From Hetaerina americana (lineage: Eukaryota; Arthropoda; Insecta; Odonata; Calopterygidae), in NCBI GenBank assembly GCA_022747635.1, contig JAKTNV010000003.1, positions 93,350,790 to 93,414,789 on the forward strand: a DNA stretch of 64,000 nt. The letters run 5' to 3'. The translations under genes and the position numbers were made by a program. The stretch's first letter is position 1, and every line of letters starts with the position of its first letter. Below are positions 37,031 to 50,619 of this stretch, one piece after another. The notes beneath the pieces were generated by a model. The model saw only the letters and a program-made list of their open reading frames with translations. It did no database searches and was not told the DNA's origin.

Positions 37031-38820
37031 TTGAATTGAATTGTGAAAACTGGGGCAAAAATATAAGTCCAAGGGGATAGATAGTGAGTACGCTCCTGAG
37101 AAATAAAACTATTTCTTTTCATTGGTATCCGACTGCGAGGGTTCCTCCATCAGAAAAAAGTAGGCTTTGGATTAGTTCTATGTTATGGCCAAGTGTAAAA
37201 TTTCCAATAGTCCTGCAGTGAATAAAATTACCCCGGGGGCCAATAATTTAGTCATGTCGCGCTGATGATATTATTCATGTTTGATTAATTAAACATTTTG
37301 TTCAGTTTTAATCAAAAGCAGCTCAAATAATACCTTACATGCATTATGGTTGAAACAAAGAACAATGTGCTTTGTTTAATGCTTATCAATTTAACTAAGA
37401 GTTTTTATTTGCCCTTATTTCGATACTGCATCAACTATTCTCAGTTATGAGTCCAATTAATTAGCTTGACCTAATTGACCCTATACTCTGTTAATTACGT
37501 TATCAATTTAAAAAATTTGAGAAGTTTCTTAGTTTACACATACGGTAAAGCTTTGTACATCAGTTAATAGTGGGAATAAATTCGTTTTGTTCTCCCCAGA
37601 GGATCAATTCACTCGAGGTAGAAGTTGAGCACTCCCTGGTTTGAGATAAGAAAATCCTCTTGATACATTAAGGGTTGGACATGGTACACTTCCAATAATC
37701 GAGAGGTACCGTTGTCCCGAAGGTAAACTGAAGTTAGCCGCAAAGTCAATTTCCGATAACAAATGACCTCATCCGTTATCCACATGACGATATAACTACT
37801 AACTGATTTACATTCTACTATCACACAAAATTTACAATTCAGATTTAGGTGCAATGTGGTTGAATTATTCCATAGTGACAGAAACAAATCAACTTGCAAT
37901 AATTCACTCGTTCGCGTTTAATGAAGATTGGTTTTGAGGTACCATATAATGTAGTATATCAAAAATTGTGGTAATTAAACATTAAAACGTTGAAAATTTC
38001 AACTTTTTTGTATATTGTTTTACGCATAATTAATATCCTGTCGTTTTATTGACATATGTTGTTCTCACTGAAAGAAATGGCAGAAGTATTTCATGACGTG
38101 ATAATTTTTAAATGCCCCCAGAAATAGTTTCGCTCTTTGCTTACAGTTTTAATTGGTTCTCTCTATCCTTAAACTCATATTTTCGATGACAGTAACCCTT
38201 TGTATGATGAATTTTTCCTCCAATTTTTTATTATTATTGAACGGAAATGGATGTCATACGTACTCTTAGTATTTGAGGCATATGCTTTTGATTTGTTGAC
38301 GGACTCCTAGTTTGTTCACTCCTCAGACAATATAATACATATGTTGTATCAAACATTCCACTGCCGCCCTGTCTGAAGCAGCAATGCTTTATGTGAAGGT
38401 TGAATATTTTCGGGATTTATTTGCCTCAGAGAGGACCGAGGTTGGCGGCATGGAACGGCCATTCCTATGGTTTCATGTCGCCGAAAAGTTTGCCGAATTA
38501 CTAATCCCCTCATGCTTATTACCTCACCAAATTTTACGGAAATATATCACGCGCCTTGATCTCGTCATGACTTGACGTTTAATTTGGGAGAAGGGACAGT
38601 GCATACACTTCCATCGCCTACCCTATATTCGTCGCTGAATTTCCCATTTCTTCAATTTCCATGCGTAAGCTCGCAGCGTGGTGGAAACCATTAGATCCAC
38701 GGGCAGTGAAATTCCGTTGAAAATATCAGTACTTCGCTGCGGTGCCGGAGAAACACGAGAGCAATCGCATCGAATATTTTCCCACCACGTGCGTTTCGCC
38801 ATCTGTCATGACTCTTCCTT
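37031..38820. other. AT-rich non-genic DNA
   Basis: No gene, RNA or repeat is recognised in this stretch. Confidence 0.6.
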
Positions 38821-38859
38821 GCGTCCCCAGCCATAACTTCCAGGCCTTTCCTCTATTTT

Positions 38860-39165
38860 CTCAGCCAATCCAGTCACTCAGCGCCCACTTCCCCAACTCC
38901 CATCTCCCTCCCAACAACCTCTCCGGAACCCCTTTCCGCCCTTACGCCTCTTCCCTTCGCCTCGCCCCCCTCTCACACCGCCACCCACTTCAACACTCTC
39001 TAGCTCCCGAAACATCACCCGATGCCTCCTCTACACACCACCACCCACCCACCTCCACCTCCCACGCCCCTCCCCACCCTCTCTCCCAACTCCTCCCCCC
39101 CATCCTCCAAGCCTCCACGCATTCTCCCAATCCACTTCTGCCAGCCGTCCCCGGTCTCACTTCTT
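38860..39165. other. C+T-rich island
   Basis: C-rich with many CAC and CCC words. The frames (175 codons on +, 64 on minus) are compositional. Confidence 0.7.
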
Positions 39166-39179
39166 TCCCGGAAGGGGGA

Positions 39180-41500
39180 GAATTGTGGAGCAGCCAATAT
39201 CGGATTCACTCCGTGATAGGAAAGGATAGCGCACGACGTTTAGAGGTCCTTGTTGATCTTCTGCTGTAAGACGGGATGTTCCGCCCGGCACGGTTTCTGT
39301 AGCACGTAGCCTTGAGGCACTCCGGGTGTAGGTTGCATGTCTTAAAGGACGTACATGCTTGCTTCTCTTAGTTTCATTTAATTCCTTTCTTGGAAATTCT
39401 CCGTATCCCAGGAAGTTTGAGATCGTTTGAAACTCAGACGGTAACGATCTGTACCAACCTATCTCCGGCATGTTGTTTGAAATTTAACCGAGGATATATA
39501 TTCTCTTTTCCAGTGCATAAAATAGCTTTTCAATGTTATGCTAACTTCTAAATGCAAATGTGTGTTTTCCATAAACCTGCGTGACTTTTTATTTAAAACC
39601 TCGAGAGCTGCTCGATATGCCACTATAAATTTGGTACTTGTGGATTACAGGTAATTCACAACTGATATGTTTGGGAAAGATGGGAGTTCCCTCTTTTTTC
39701 TCTTCTCTGCGACTTCCTTTCATCTGATTGAAATATTTTCGTTGCTCCATCGAGATGTATTTTTAAGGATACATAGCTAATTGTGAAGTGCTATTAAATT
39801 AGCATTCAGAACAAGGTGTAAAAACAATAAGTGAGATGACCATGGTACATATTCGTCTAATGTTTCGTTTTATCTAGGAAAATGAGGTCAACATTTTAGG
39901 AGCACGTCTATATCCTCATTTTCTTTGCTGTAAATTACGTCTTCGTCCAATTAAAAGTCAATGATGAGTTCATAGAAATGTATACGTGTATATGTCGACG
40001 GCTTTTATTAAGAACTTTATTTCACTCTTGATCGACTTTTTCCTAAAATACTTGCTATATCCTTTTCCATTATTGTACATTTTAGCATAAGTATCTTAAT
40101 ATAAGTAAGTTGTTCAATTTTTTAGCATAAGTAACTTTTGAGTAACCATTGCCCGTCAAGCTCATGGAAAAAATAGCTATACAGCTTTAATGACTATGTT
40201 TATTGGATAAAAATATCGTCGTTATAATTCATTAAAAATACCGTTGATGGCTATAGAATTAAACAAAACATTTTCCAAAAACCGTCTGAAGACTGACAAG
40301 TTCTAGGTAAATCTCACCAAGGATATTCAAGATGCTTGGATTGATGGTGCTCCTCAGAAAGGAGAAGACACACACACGGAGAGCTCTACCTTTCCAAGTA
40401 GGAATCCATTATTGAGTTAAATTTGGACTATTCAAATCCTTGTGAGTTAAACTTCCTCTGAGCGGTCAATACTCTAGTACTTCATCTACTACGTGATTCT
40501 AAGATCATTCTCTTCCACAATGAAATTAGTTATTTGCATGAGGCCAAATTTTAAATCTTCTCCCTTATTTTAATAAAACTATATATTATAAATTTATTAC
40601 TCTATTCTCAGTGATCGAATTCGCTAAACTAATAGTAAAAAAAGATTAAACAACCAAAATTCACCACCCTTGTTGTTTTCTTGTATGTTTGTGATAAAAA
40701 TAAAAACGATAGAGGCAATGACACACAATTATTTACTGATTTTTGGAGAAATCCTCATTTCCGTATTTTTCCTCAACACTGTATACAAGTATAGACTCCC
40801 GTAGAACGTACGGAATAGAAGCAATCACAATCCTTTCAAATGAAATAGAGTCACTATTCACCAAAAATTACCGCTCAAAATGTGAACTTGATGATATATC
40901 TTTTTGAGCACTCAGGCAGTTAGGTTTCTTCCGCCAAATCCCTCCTAACCTTGGAGTCGCATTTTTGAACCTCCTTAACCTTGTATTTTAATGTATTTTG
41001 TTTCAGTGAGACAGTTTGATAAGGTAATTCTACCAAATTTTGAAACGTAAATTTGAAACCTGAAACAGTGATGATTAAAGGGAGCGGATATAATGATCAT
41101 ATTTATTTGAGAGAAAATTGAAATAAGTATTTCAGAGAATATTTGGCAAAGTCCCTAATGAGTAAATCCTCAGCATAGAGCAGGAATGGAAAACTCTTAA
41201 CAAAAAGATCTAAAAACTCGCAAAGTGATCAGGCGCATAACAAGTTCCGAGAAGTTTGGCGGAAACCGCTTTGGGGTAGGAAATTGGAGGGGGAGGCTGG
41301 GATGAGCAAACCTGAGACACTTCCTCCTCGAGTCAATTTCGAAAATATACCGATAAAAGCTTCTTTATGAAAGTGGAAATATTAGCGGGGGACGGAAAAT
41401 GTCGCCAAACAAAATGAAATCAAACTACGCATTAGCTCGAAGCGTCTTGTCCAACTCCGGAAGAGCCGATGAGAAAACAGCCCTTCGCCGAATACAAATG
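39180..41500. other. AT-rich non-genic DNA
   Basis: More balanced at the left edge (39180-39470), then AT-rich. A 17-bp near-duplicate (TTTAGCATAAGTA-CTT) occurs at 40081-40097 and 40121-40137. Nothing else was recognised. Confidence 0.55.
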
Positions 41501-41514
41501 GTCGCCGCTAGCGG

Positions 41515-41690
41515 GCGATGGTGGGTGGGGTGACCAGGAGGGGGAGAACGAAAGGGACGACGTGGGGTGGGGGGGGATGGGTTCAGGAGTGTGGAGGGCG
41601 AAGGTGGAAGCGGGAAGGAAGAAGGGCCTGAACAGAGAAGAGGGAGGGGGATTCCCTCGGGGAGAAGTGAAGATTGACGTAAACCAAGAT
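41515..41690. other. G+A-rich island
   Basis: Purine-rich + strand with several G runs of 3 to 8 between 41521 and 41582, so it has G-quadruplex potential. The frames are compositional. Confidence 0.7.
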
Positions 41691-43340
41691 TGAGGTTTGA
41701 AGTGAAGTAAGCGAAAAATAGCACTCTGCTCTTAAAAACAAGCCATTCGTTTCGTTGCCCTCAGCCGCAAGCGTAAGGGGTGCATCAAGGCATTTGGCGG
41801 CGCAAAGTTTATTTATCTCAATAATCGTGTGATTCTTCCCGCCGGAGATAAATGATGCCAGCGTGACTCCCCGAGTTTTCATTCCCAAAATTCGGTATGA
41901 ACCTATGGCTCGCTAGGGGGAGGCAAAAACTACGTACCTCGACGATCTTCGCTCATTGCTGGAAATGATATTACCGAGGGAGTATCTTCGGGCGATAAAA
42001 CGGAGGTCTCTGTTTATCCGCTTCAATTCAATTTTCATCTTTTATTGAGACAGCCAACTTTTATGCCCCGGCCAGACGCCTCTCACCTAATAAAATTTGT
42101 AATTTGCTTTTTAGATTTCCCGAGGATCGATTTTATGCCTCTCCAAACGGATATTATTCATGCTGTTAATCTCCGAATCATCTTTACATAATTTCAAGCG
42201 TATGCACCTCTGATTAAGAAAGTACCGATAGCCCAACCAGCCGTTTATTTTTTACTTTCACTTCAAGCCAAATGTACTAAAATTCGGATCAACGTCGCGA
42301 AACATTGGAGTAACTGGAGGAAATTTTCGTCGTAAATTAAGCCTTATTGGACCCTCATGTGAACGGCATTTTAATAAATAGGTCGTATTGTTCCGATGAT
42401 GGGGAATGTATTGCAATTTGCTTAATTGGTGTAATTTCAAGTATATGCCCTTTCATTTACGTTATCGAATGAACACTTAGACTCCAGAATAAAATTACCA
42501 TAAAAGAAAATTCGAAGTCATTAAGAATCGAAACTCATTTCAACCACTTCAAAATACTCCTATAAATGCTAACTTTGGCGAGACATATCTGCTCTACTCA
42601 ATAGTTTTTACAAAAGTATTGTGGAATTTGAAAGTTAAAGTTATGCACTATTAAATAATAAATTGCTTTTGGCCATTTATGGTTCATGACAAAGAAATAC
42701 GGTAGATAATTTGAATATACCGGAATACTATCTTTATTATTCAGTATGCTATTTTTTGGCCATTGAAGTACAAAAAAATAAATTGACTATATGTTTGGTT
42801 AACTAGCAACTTAACTCTCCCATTTCCTAACCGGAAGTCTACTAGAATTCAATCTTTGGTAATTAACTCCGTTTATAAATTTACTGATGATTTTTTCTTT
42901 TATTATCAGGATTTACAACATGTAATTAAAAATCTTTCATACCACTACTTGGCACTGTATACATAAATATTTCTAAAACTTCACAATTTTTGGCAATTTA
43001 AAATACAGGTGTTACACTCAAAGAGTTTTCACCGTACCCAACCAACCGTATGACTATTTCTTCCGAGGTGGAGTAAAATAATCCTTGTAATATTAGATAT
43101 TTACCACCCTTATTAACAATAGCGTCAGTCTTTTGTACATCCTCAGGTATTGTTTTTTTCACAAAGCGTTGATCCGTTGCAAACTCGGATATTTGATCGT
43201 TAATTTTGCTTGACCCGATTTTTTAACCAATCAATTTCATCCCGAACATTTAATTGAAACAGATTTTCGGAAAACAATTAAAATCCGGTTTCTGGCTTAG
43301 AAGATTACAGTAGAATTAAACGCCAGGTGAATTGACGTGA
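41691..43340. other. AT-rich non-genic DNA
   Basis: No gene, RNA or repeat is recognised in this stretch. Confidence 0.6.
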
Positions 43341-43344
43341 GCAT

Positions 43345-44290
43345 GGAAATGCGACGGGGTGTCCCGAATCCCTTCTCCCACCCTCCCTCCCCATGTGATG
43401 CCCGTTCGTTTCATTTACGGCTGCAAAGAAACCAAAAAAAACGCTTCCCTGCCATTGTTTCCGTCCACTCACGCATCAACCGTCGTTTCTATGAGCACAT
43501 AATCGGTCCAACCGATGGATGCATCTCTCTCTCTCTTTCCCTCACTCATCCCCCGCCTCCTCTCTCTGTGGCCAGAGCGCGTTGTCCCGTCATGCGGCCC
43601 ACTCGCGGGTCCTGCGGGTATTGAACCCGGTTACACGCTCCGACCCCCTCCCCCTTGCGTTTTCAATTACCAGCCCAGGCTTCCAAACCCTATCCCCCAC
43701 GAACACAGCCAACCGCCATTCCGTCGACTGCCAACCCAGAGCCTCGTGCCTCCTCCTCCATAACACGGTTCACCCTTCCTCCCCCTTTTTCCCTTAATAA
43801 ACCCTTCTACCGTGCATCCCACCCTTATTCCTCCCCCTTTCCCACGCCTCCCCTCCCCCTCACAACCCTTACACACCACACCTCCGATCCTCCTTCTACT
43901 CTTGCAATTTCATAGCAGTCTCCACCTCTCCCCACCCATTCCCATCTCCCTGACTCCCCCGACTCTCTTTTTAAGCGCAGCGGCCATTTTGATTCCCGTC
44001 CCCCTTTTTCTACGACCGTAATTTCCACGCAAATCCTCGCTTCGTGCCTTAATCCTTCGTTATGGGCGGATAACGGCTTTCATAAACCAGCCACGCCGCC
44101 TACCCCACCGTCTCCCCACCCACCCTATTCCCCTCCCTCGTCGTCTTCCTTCCCTCGTTCCCCCTCTTCGCCCCCTTCACCCCATTCTTTCTATACTCTA
44201 CCCCACATATTCTCTCTCTGCCCACCGCCTACCCCGACTCCCCTACCACCCTCTGCCCACAGAATCCCCACCTCACCCCGTCCACGGCTT
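43345..44290. other. Long C+T-rich island
   Basis: About 950 bp, mostly pyrimidine-rich on +, with less skewed pockets near 43430-43510 and 43990-44100. Overlapping frames in several registers argue against coding. The SINE-like head at 44331 follows directly. Confidence 0.75.
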
Positions 44291-44330
44291 CCTTTGTGCT
44301 CCGCTAAAATCAGGATTACTCACCCGCAAG

Positions 44331-44480
44331 GGAGTGGCTCGGCGGGGTAGTTAGGAGCGCAAGTTTTCTACGCCTGGGACCAAGGGTTCGGGTCCCCTCA
44401 TTCCTCCCTCTCCATATCAGGTCGCGAGGAGCACGGAATCGAAATCCTCGCCTTCTTCCTCAGACTCATTGGGGAAGGCT
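44331..44480 (+). mobile_element. tRNA-derived SINE-like head
   Basis: An A-box match with one deviation (TGGCTCGGCGG, 44335-44345) and a B-box match with one deviation (GGTTCGGGTCC, 44385-44395) lie at tRNA spacing, and CCCC follows the B box. The sequence between them does not form a canonical anticodon arm. Non-tRNA sequence follows, as in a SINE body. It shares no evident sequence with the element at 31904, so it is probably another family. The right end is an estimate. Confidence 0.55.
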
Positions 44481-47400
44481 TGGACCTTTGGCTTTTTAAA
44501 AAAGGTAAACAAACGCGTTTTGGTGCTTGAATTTGTCATTGAACCTGAGATAAACATTCTGTCTTAGACTTTTTTGTAATTGGCGAGGGATACGAGTTTT
44601 AACAGGGTAAATGTTTCACGTCACTCAGTGACTCCTCGAGTTATGAATGAAAACGCATTTGCTAATAATTCAAAATTACTGCATAGTTAATATCATGTGG
44701 TTGCCTCAAGAGTGGTTGCTGCGTGAACAGAGAAAAATAATGCATCATTTTCACACAGACATTAGTAATTTGCGACAAACGGTTACATGACAAATCATGG
44801 TACCAAGTCATTATATTGGTAATTGTTGCAAAATTTTGGTGCGAATTCATTTTTGTAAAATTTATATTTCTCTTTTTCTCGATTTTCAAGTGTTATCCAG
44901 CGATTATTCAAATTGTAAAGGGGAAAACGAGTACTTAAAAGTAAGGAGCCTCTAATATTTTGCTAAAGAGAACCCGAACCAAACATGCCCTGTCATATGG
45001 AAAACAAACGCACCAAAACCTTGGAGATCGATTGAGGACAGTATTTGTTTGAGGTAACCACACCTTTTTGAGCGGAACTATGTTTTGGAAAGTAAGTCTT
45101 CTTCGTTACATGAATTCAAAGAATGGACTCATTATAATTCTGAAGAAAATCCTCGAGGATATGAATTTGAAATATTTTCCTCTAAATGAAATAGCAGTGG
45201 ATGTGCTTTTTAGTGCCGGCGAGGACATGGGCAGGGAAAGACGATGTAAGAGGATCGAATCGTGACCGGTTCAGCTGACGTTGGCAAAATAATAAAGATC
45301 CACTCGCAAGCGTTGTTGCGTGAATATTAATCTTCTACCATGACTTCATTTAATATTTTTTCAATATTGGTCTTAAAGAATGATCACCGAAGAAAACAGA
45401 TAGGTGTCAAAGGTATCATTGTCGTTGGGAATAACTTAATGTTTCAACTATTAAAGAAGGCAGTTGTGAAGGTAGAATGAAGCTAAAGTTAAGTCCCATG
45501 ACGCAATACTTAAAACGGGGAAGGGAACGGATGGGATATAAAGCACTAATTAAAATTATCAGTGAGTGAAGGGCTGTATCAAATTTATTCCCAGTAAAGA
45601 TACCCATTCAACTCGTAGTCATTTTTGTGAATATAAAAATGTAGGAAACGTTTGGAGTTGGAAAGGTTTACTGCGTGTGCTGAAGTTATAATTATTATTA
45701 AGTGCTCCTTCGTCAAGGGTTAAAACGTAAAAATCAATCTCACGTAGTCAATCCGAGGGAGAAAAAAATTCCATGGAAGGGTGGAATTCCATTTAGCGAC
45801 ATTTATGTTGCCAAGGTAACGTCCTAAATTCCTAGCTAACACGGTGGAAATGTTCTGGTATAATGGATAAGGTTTTTCAGACTGATAGAAGATAGGAGAA
45901 AGATGGCTCGATTTTTAACGTTGTAATGAAGAAAATTGACTGAAAGTTGAGAAAAATTAATTAAATTAAATTTATTTTTGAGTGGGCCTAAAAATAGGCG
46001 TTTAAATTACATTCGTTTAAGTTTGACGGAAAGTTTGTGTACCTTATCTGCACTGAAGAATACGTGACACGCCTTCGTTGCACGCGAAAGGTGGCTCTTT
46101 GACACGCAACTTGGTAAAGAAATCAATCTGTTTCGACTCTTTTCTTGAATATACGTGCGAAGGTGACGTAAAATGAGACGCTTTCGGGCAGTTATTCAAT
46201 AATCACCTCACTGTTGAACGTAGCTCGAGCTATTGCAGCCGATGTCATTAATTTGAAGTTTTTTTGTGTTCTCAGGCACGCAAAGGTGCTTCAATAGATG
46301 CTATCGTTTCCACCTGCAGTCTGCATAAGGCATGTCACCATTAATGTCAATGGAATAACCTGTTGTATGTCCTTATTTATCTTCCATACATTTGCGTCTT
46401 TTGTCTCTTGCCCAGCACATTCTCGATTGTTCGCTTTATATCTTCTCAGTGCTAAGATTTTTCTTGTTTTATTTCGGTGATAACCATTTCATAAGAAGCA
46501 TTTTATGAGCATATTTTGTTCTATAAAGGTAAAAATAAATTTTTCTCATATTTTTCATCCATGAGCTTATCCATAAAATGTGCATGACTATATTCATCTC
46601 ATTGATTAATATTTCCGATCGTTGAACGAATAAAACAATTTTCTATCAATCGTATGGCTTCCAATAGTAAATCCGGTTTTGTTATATTTTAATATAGTTG
46701 ACTGTGTTCACTAAATACATTTACTCTATGTATTAGTTTATTTTTGACAATAAAAAAATTGTTAAATCCAAGACTATTTTAGTGAATCACCTACTTGGAT
46801 ATGATAATTGAATGTCCAACAAATTTAAATACTACTTCAATTTTCTCTAGAACATTTCCTCCACTTTACAAGAATGATGCAATCAAAATAAAAAATAACT
46901 TCATTTTTATTAAAATAAAATTTTGCAAGTGAATGTCAAAGGTGTAAGGTCGAGACCAGTTCCGGTATTGCTAGTTAACCTTTTGGTTATAGCATCACAT
47001 CAGCCTTTTGATGATAAAATGCTTTTATTCTCTTGAGAGAACGAAATGGAAGTCGTCATATAAACTCGAATGAGATTTTCCATTATGTATTACGAAAATG
47101 AATTTCACGTGTGTTAACGGAAACTGGTGCCCTGAAGGGTTAAAATTCGAGGAAGTTTATGAAGGTTTTTATGAATCTAGAAGCATAGGATTAAACTTGA
47201 AATAATTTAGTTACATACTCTATGGTATGGCTAAAAAAGCATTCATTTTAAGGACATTATTATGTGAACTTGCTATTCCTTGGAGCATAGTTTTTCTTGT
47301 CAAGAAAATGAGATTTTCATGAGGATATTGTGATTCTCCTTCTTCTCGAGAAACATCACTTCGTTATAATAATATAACATTGAGTCAACTATTCCAATTA

Positions 47401-48508
47401 ATTTAGCACAAGTATTTCTATCGAAGTCCTAGTGGCCAAGTTTTTTAGTAACTCAAAGTATTTATTGGCACATGTGAAATTAATTATGTTCTCACATTAC
47501 ACCAATGATTTTAAGTGAATACTAAATTCGTTAATTTTTATAATATGCATTTAAATGTGAATAAAAGATGTTACCCTTTTTCCTCACAACCAATTTTTTA
47601 ATCGAACTAACATTGTTAGGATGGGGTAAAGCACACTTGCCCGAGGCAAAATTTTTACAGAAGAAAAAGAAGAGGGGAAACACGATGAATGTGAATGAAG
47701 GCGCGCGAAGGAACCCTTGAACCGTGCAAATATGACGTCGCCCAAACAATGTGCTCTCTTCCCGTTGAAATGAGAGAGATATTGTGGATTTTATTGGTGT
47801 AAATAACTCCCATCAAATACCTTATCCGTAATTAACGTAGATGTTAGAAAATGAAGTGGTTCAAACATTTGATTTCACTGGAATATCCAAACTCGTCTGG
47901 CCCAAAGTTTACTTAAGGCATTTCAATCGCTTTAAGCGGCGTAGGGTTTTGTTTGGAAAACATCCTCATGGTTCAAATTTGACACACGCCATAAGGAGCA
48001 AAACTCTGATTCAATTTCCGAAGACGATAATGTAACTAGTTGAGTTCATCGCAGCGAGACCGATGAGCAAAGGTTTGTATGAAATTGCTTCCAATTTGAG
48101 GGAAAGTGGTACTTTTTCGCTCCGGGGCAAATGTTTGTTTGCCCATGAAAAATTAACCAATCAGAGCGTTTCGTTCGCAATATTATCTTGTGGTTATGCA
48201 TTTATGACGATTGTTTCGTCGTGGTTGCAGGAATTGCTACCGAAAACAATTCCCTTTCCAGAAGGCAAAAGCAAACATTGCGTGAAGTTGTGACAATAGA
48301 TTACCAATTTTTGGCATCCATTAGATGATTACCCTATATTGTGTAATTGAATATTGCGTTGAGAGTGTATTTTTTTCAATTTCTCAAACTCCGATTTTGC
48401 ATTTTAAGTTAGTGTTCATATAGTTTTATCAAGAATAATGTTTGCCTTTGCTGAAGAAATATGATATAATTCCGTAGTTGAAGAAATCGTATAAAAAATA
48501 TCGATACA
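44481..48508. other. AT-rich non-genic DNA
   Basis: Four kilobases of low-GC sequence with no RNA gene, tandem repeat or exon-like block seen. Confidence 0.6.
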
Positions 48509-49692
48509 GTGAATGAAATCCAATATTTGAAAATTAAAATTTTTAAAATGTTTAAAAAAATTAAAATTTTTTGCGAAAATAGTGATTTCAAATTATATTG
48601 CACCATGAATTTCCAAAATAAATTTTATCATTCACTACTTATAAGTTATATAGACAGAAGCACAAAAATGAGTTTTGAGAGAGGAGGTTATAGAGTTTAT
48701 TCGTTTTTTTTATCAATAGTCTTTATTACCAAAGGCCGTGCGATTACAATTTTGAATATTCCCTGGTTAACATACAACTTATTGAATGCATGCATTTTGA
48801 TTAAAAGCGGAGATGTATGCAACAAGCGATTATCACATTTTTTCGAAGTATTTTGTATACCAGCGTGGCAACTTTTGATATATTACTATAAAAAACAATC
48901 AGAACAACAAAAAGAATGATAGTGTAGTGTAGTGGTGCTAATACATTATATATCACTAATTTGAATTATCTCAAAAATTATAAATGGAACAAATCTTATA
49001 AATATTTGTGCATTCTGTACATTACCTTTTTCCATTATTTATCAATTTTAATCATTATTCTCTAATTTTGGTACTAATTGATCAGGAATATTATTTTATT
49101 TGTGCTGTTTTTCATAAATTTCTTTACTTCCAATGAGTCCTTTCGAGTTTTCATTGACTCAGCAATGACGTGTTCAATATACGGACTATGGCCCAAATAT
49201 AAAACGAAACATCACCATGCAGTCAGAATTCTCTTTGCTCACATAGTCATGTCCTTCATATAGTTACTTTACGAACGTATTTTTATAAACCAATAGTGCT
49301 CTCATATGAAGTATCAATGTGGAATGAAATCTGTTTTAAAGCTTCGCCGTGTTTCATTGCATGTCCTCTTAAATAATTTCATACATGTACCTATTTTATC
49401 AATTTATAAATTCGAGGTTGTTACCCAGATGCGCATTCCAGGTCCTAAAGCCGATTTGTATCCCAATTTACCAATCAAACTCTGCTATATCGTTCACTAT
49501 TACCGAGGAAAAATTTATAACCACGAAACATATAAAATTGCCTTTTACAGTTTTCCCATTTGCGGTATTTGCTGTATAATATTATATGAGTCAATATTTA
49601 CCTTAACTCCTACTGAACGTGTTAATAAAATAATCCCGGGAAAAATCTTTGTGAGCGTGTTTAATATTTTCACAAATCACTGCAGCTGTTAA
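48509..49692 (+). other. Cluster of three + strand open frames, function unknown
   Basis: Three consecutive + strand frames of 136 (48509-48919), 61 (49078-49263) and 128 codons (49306-49692) lie in strongly AT-rich DNA where stops should be frequent. Only the last begins with ATG; the first starts at GTG, with an inner ATG near 48548. The second and third share a reading phase. The predicted peptides are rich in Phe, Ile, Tyr and Leu, with hydrophobic stretches that could be membrane segments, but low GC alone gives such residues. A 3' splice-like signal (TACTAATTGATCAG) precedes the second frame at about 49072-49085. I recognise no family. It may be a decayed mobile-element gene, a fast-evolving gene, or chance. 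Confidence 0.2.
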
Positions 49693-50095
49693 TACTTCAC
49701 TGTCATTGCAAATATAAATGATTGAATTTCATTATCCACCAATATAAGCTCTGATGATATGATATGTCCCTTTCCATTAATATCAGCAGTCTTTCCCATA
49801 GTAGAACGTAATTTCTCATGATACGGACCAAGCCTTGATTAATTGAAATAAATGAAAAATTCTGGCATATACTGTACTCTTTCAGTCTCATTTAATATAT
49901 TTGCTATCTTTCAATCTCATTGAATGTACTTGCCGGCATTTCGACGAATTGATGAAGGTACATTCTTTCTCGAAGAAAACAACTGAAAGTGAATCATCGC
50001 TTAAAGAAAAATTGCCTCCGGAGTGGGAAACTCCATGAAATCGCTCGAACGTCGTTATAGCAACAATAAGGAGCCGAAATATATCCTTTCCCTTT
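49693..50095. other. AT-rich spacer
   Basis: It contains an imperfect direct repeat (CTTTCAGTCTCAT and CTTTCAATCTCAT, about 49879 and 49908). No gene was recognised. Confidence 0.5.
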
Positions 50096-50525
50096 CTCCA
50101 AGCCCCCTCCCCTTTCATTCCGCATCCCCAGCCACGGCCGCCATCCCGTCCCAAAGCACTCACACGACGCCGTCCCATCATTCCACGTACGTACATGGCA
50201 CTCCCACCCCCAAAACCCTCCTTCTGTCCGCCATTACCCTCATCCCAGCCCCCAGTCCCTCGTCCCTCTATCTCTCTTTCCCTATCTCTCCATTCCACAG
50301 GTTCAACTCGTATTCCCTCTCTAGCACGCTTCGCTGCCCTCCCCTTCATCTTTCCCGATCTCCCGGCGTACCGCTTTTTTACATCCTCCTTCCCCTCAAT
50401 TCGCTCTCTCTCTCTCTCTTTCCCACCCTCTACAATCTTCTCTTCCCAACTGCCCCCTTCTCCCTGCATTCTAACCCACCCACCCCTTCCACCTCGTCTC
50501 CATCCCAACCCCTTTCGACTCCTAT
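50095..50525. other. C+T-rich island
   Basis: Strong pyrimidine skew on +. Frames of 136 and 195 codons on + and 206 on minus overlap fully, which marks them as compositional. Confidence 0.75.
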
Positions 50526-50619
50526 CGTTTCAGCACCCGGAAAGAATTTGCGTTACATTTTATGCATTTTATTTCTGCCCGGCAGCTCCGGCGCAAAGCG
50601 GGTAAAATAAAGAGCATGG

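Noticed and set aside
43600..43690. Possible tRNA-like B box on the minus strand (GGGTTCAATACCC)
   Set aside because: The upstream sequence lacks a convincing A box and no cloverleaf can be drawn, so I do not call an RNA gene or SINE.
49888..50610. 206-codon minus and 195-codon + frames
   Set aside because: They overlap completely across a C+T island and have no recognised motif or splice context.
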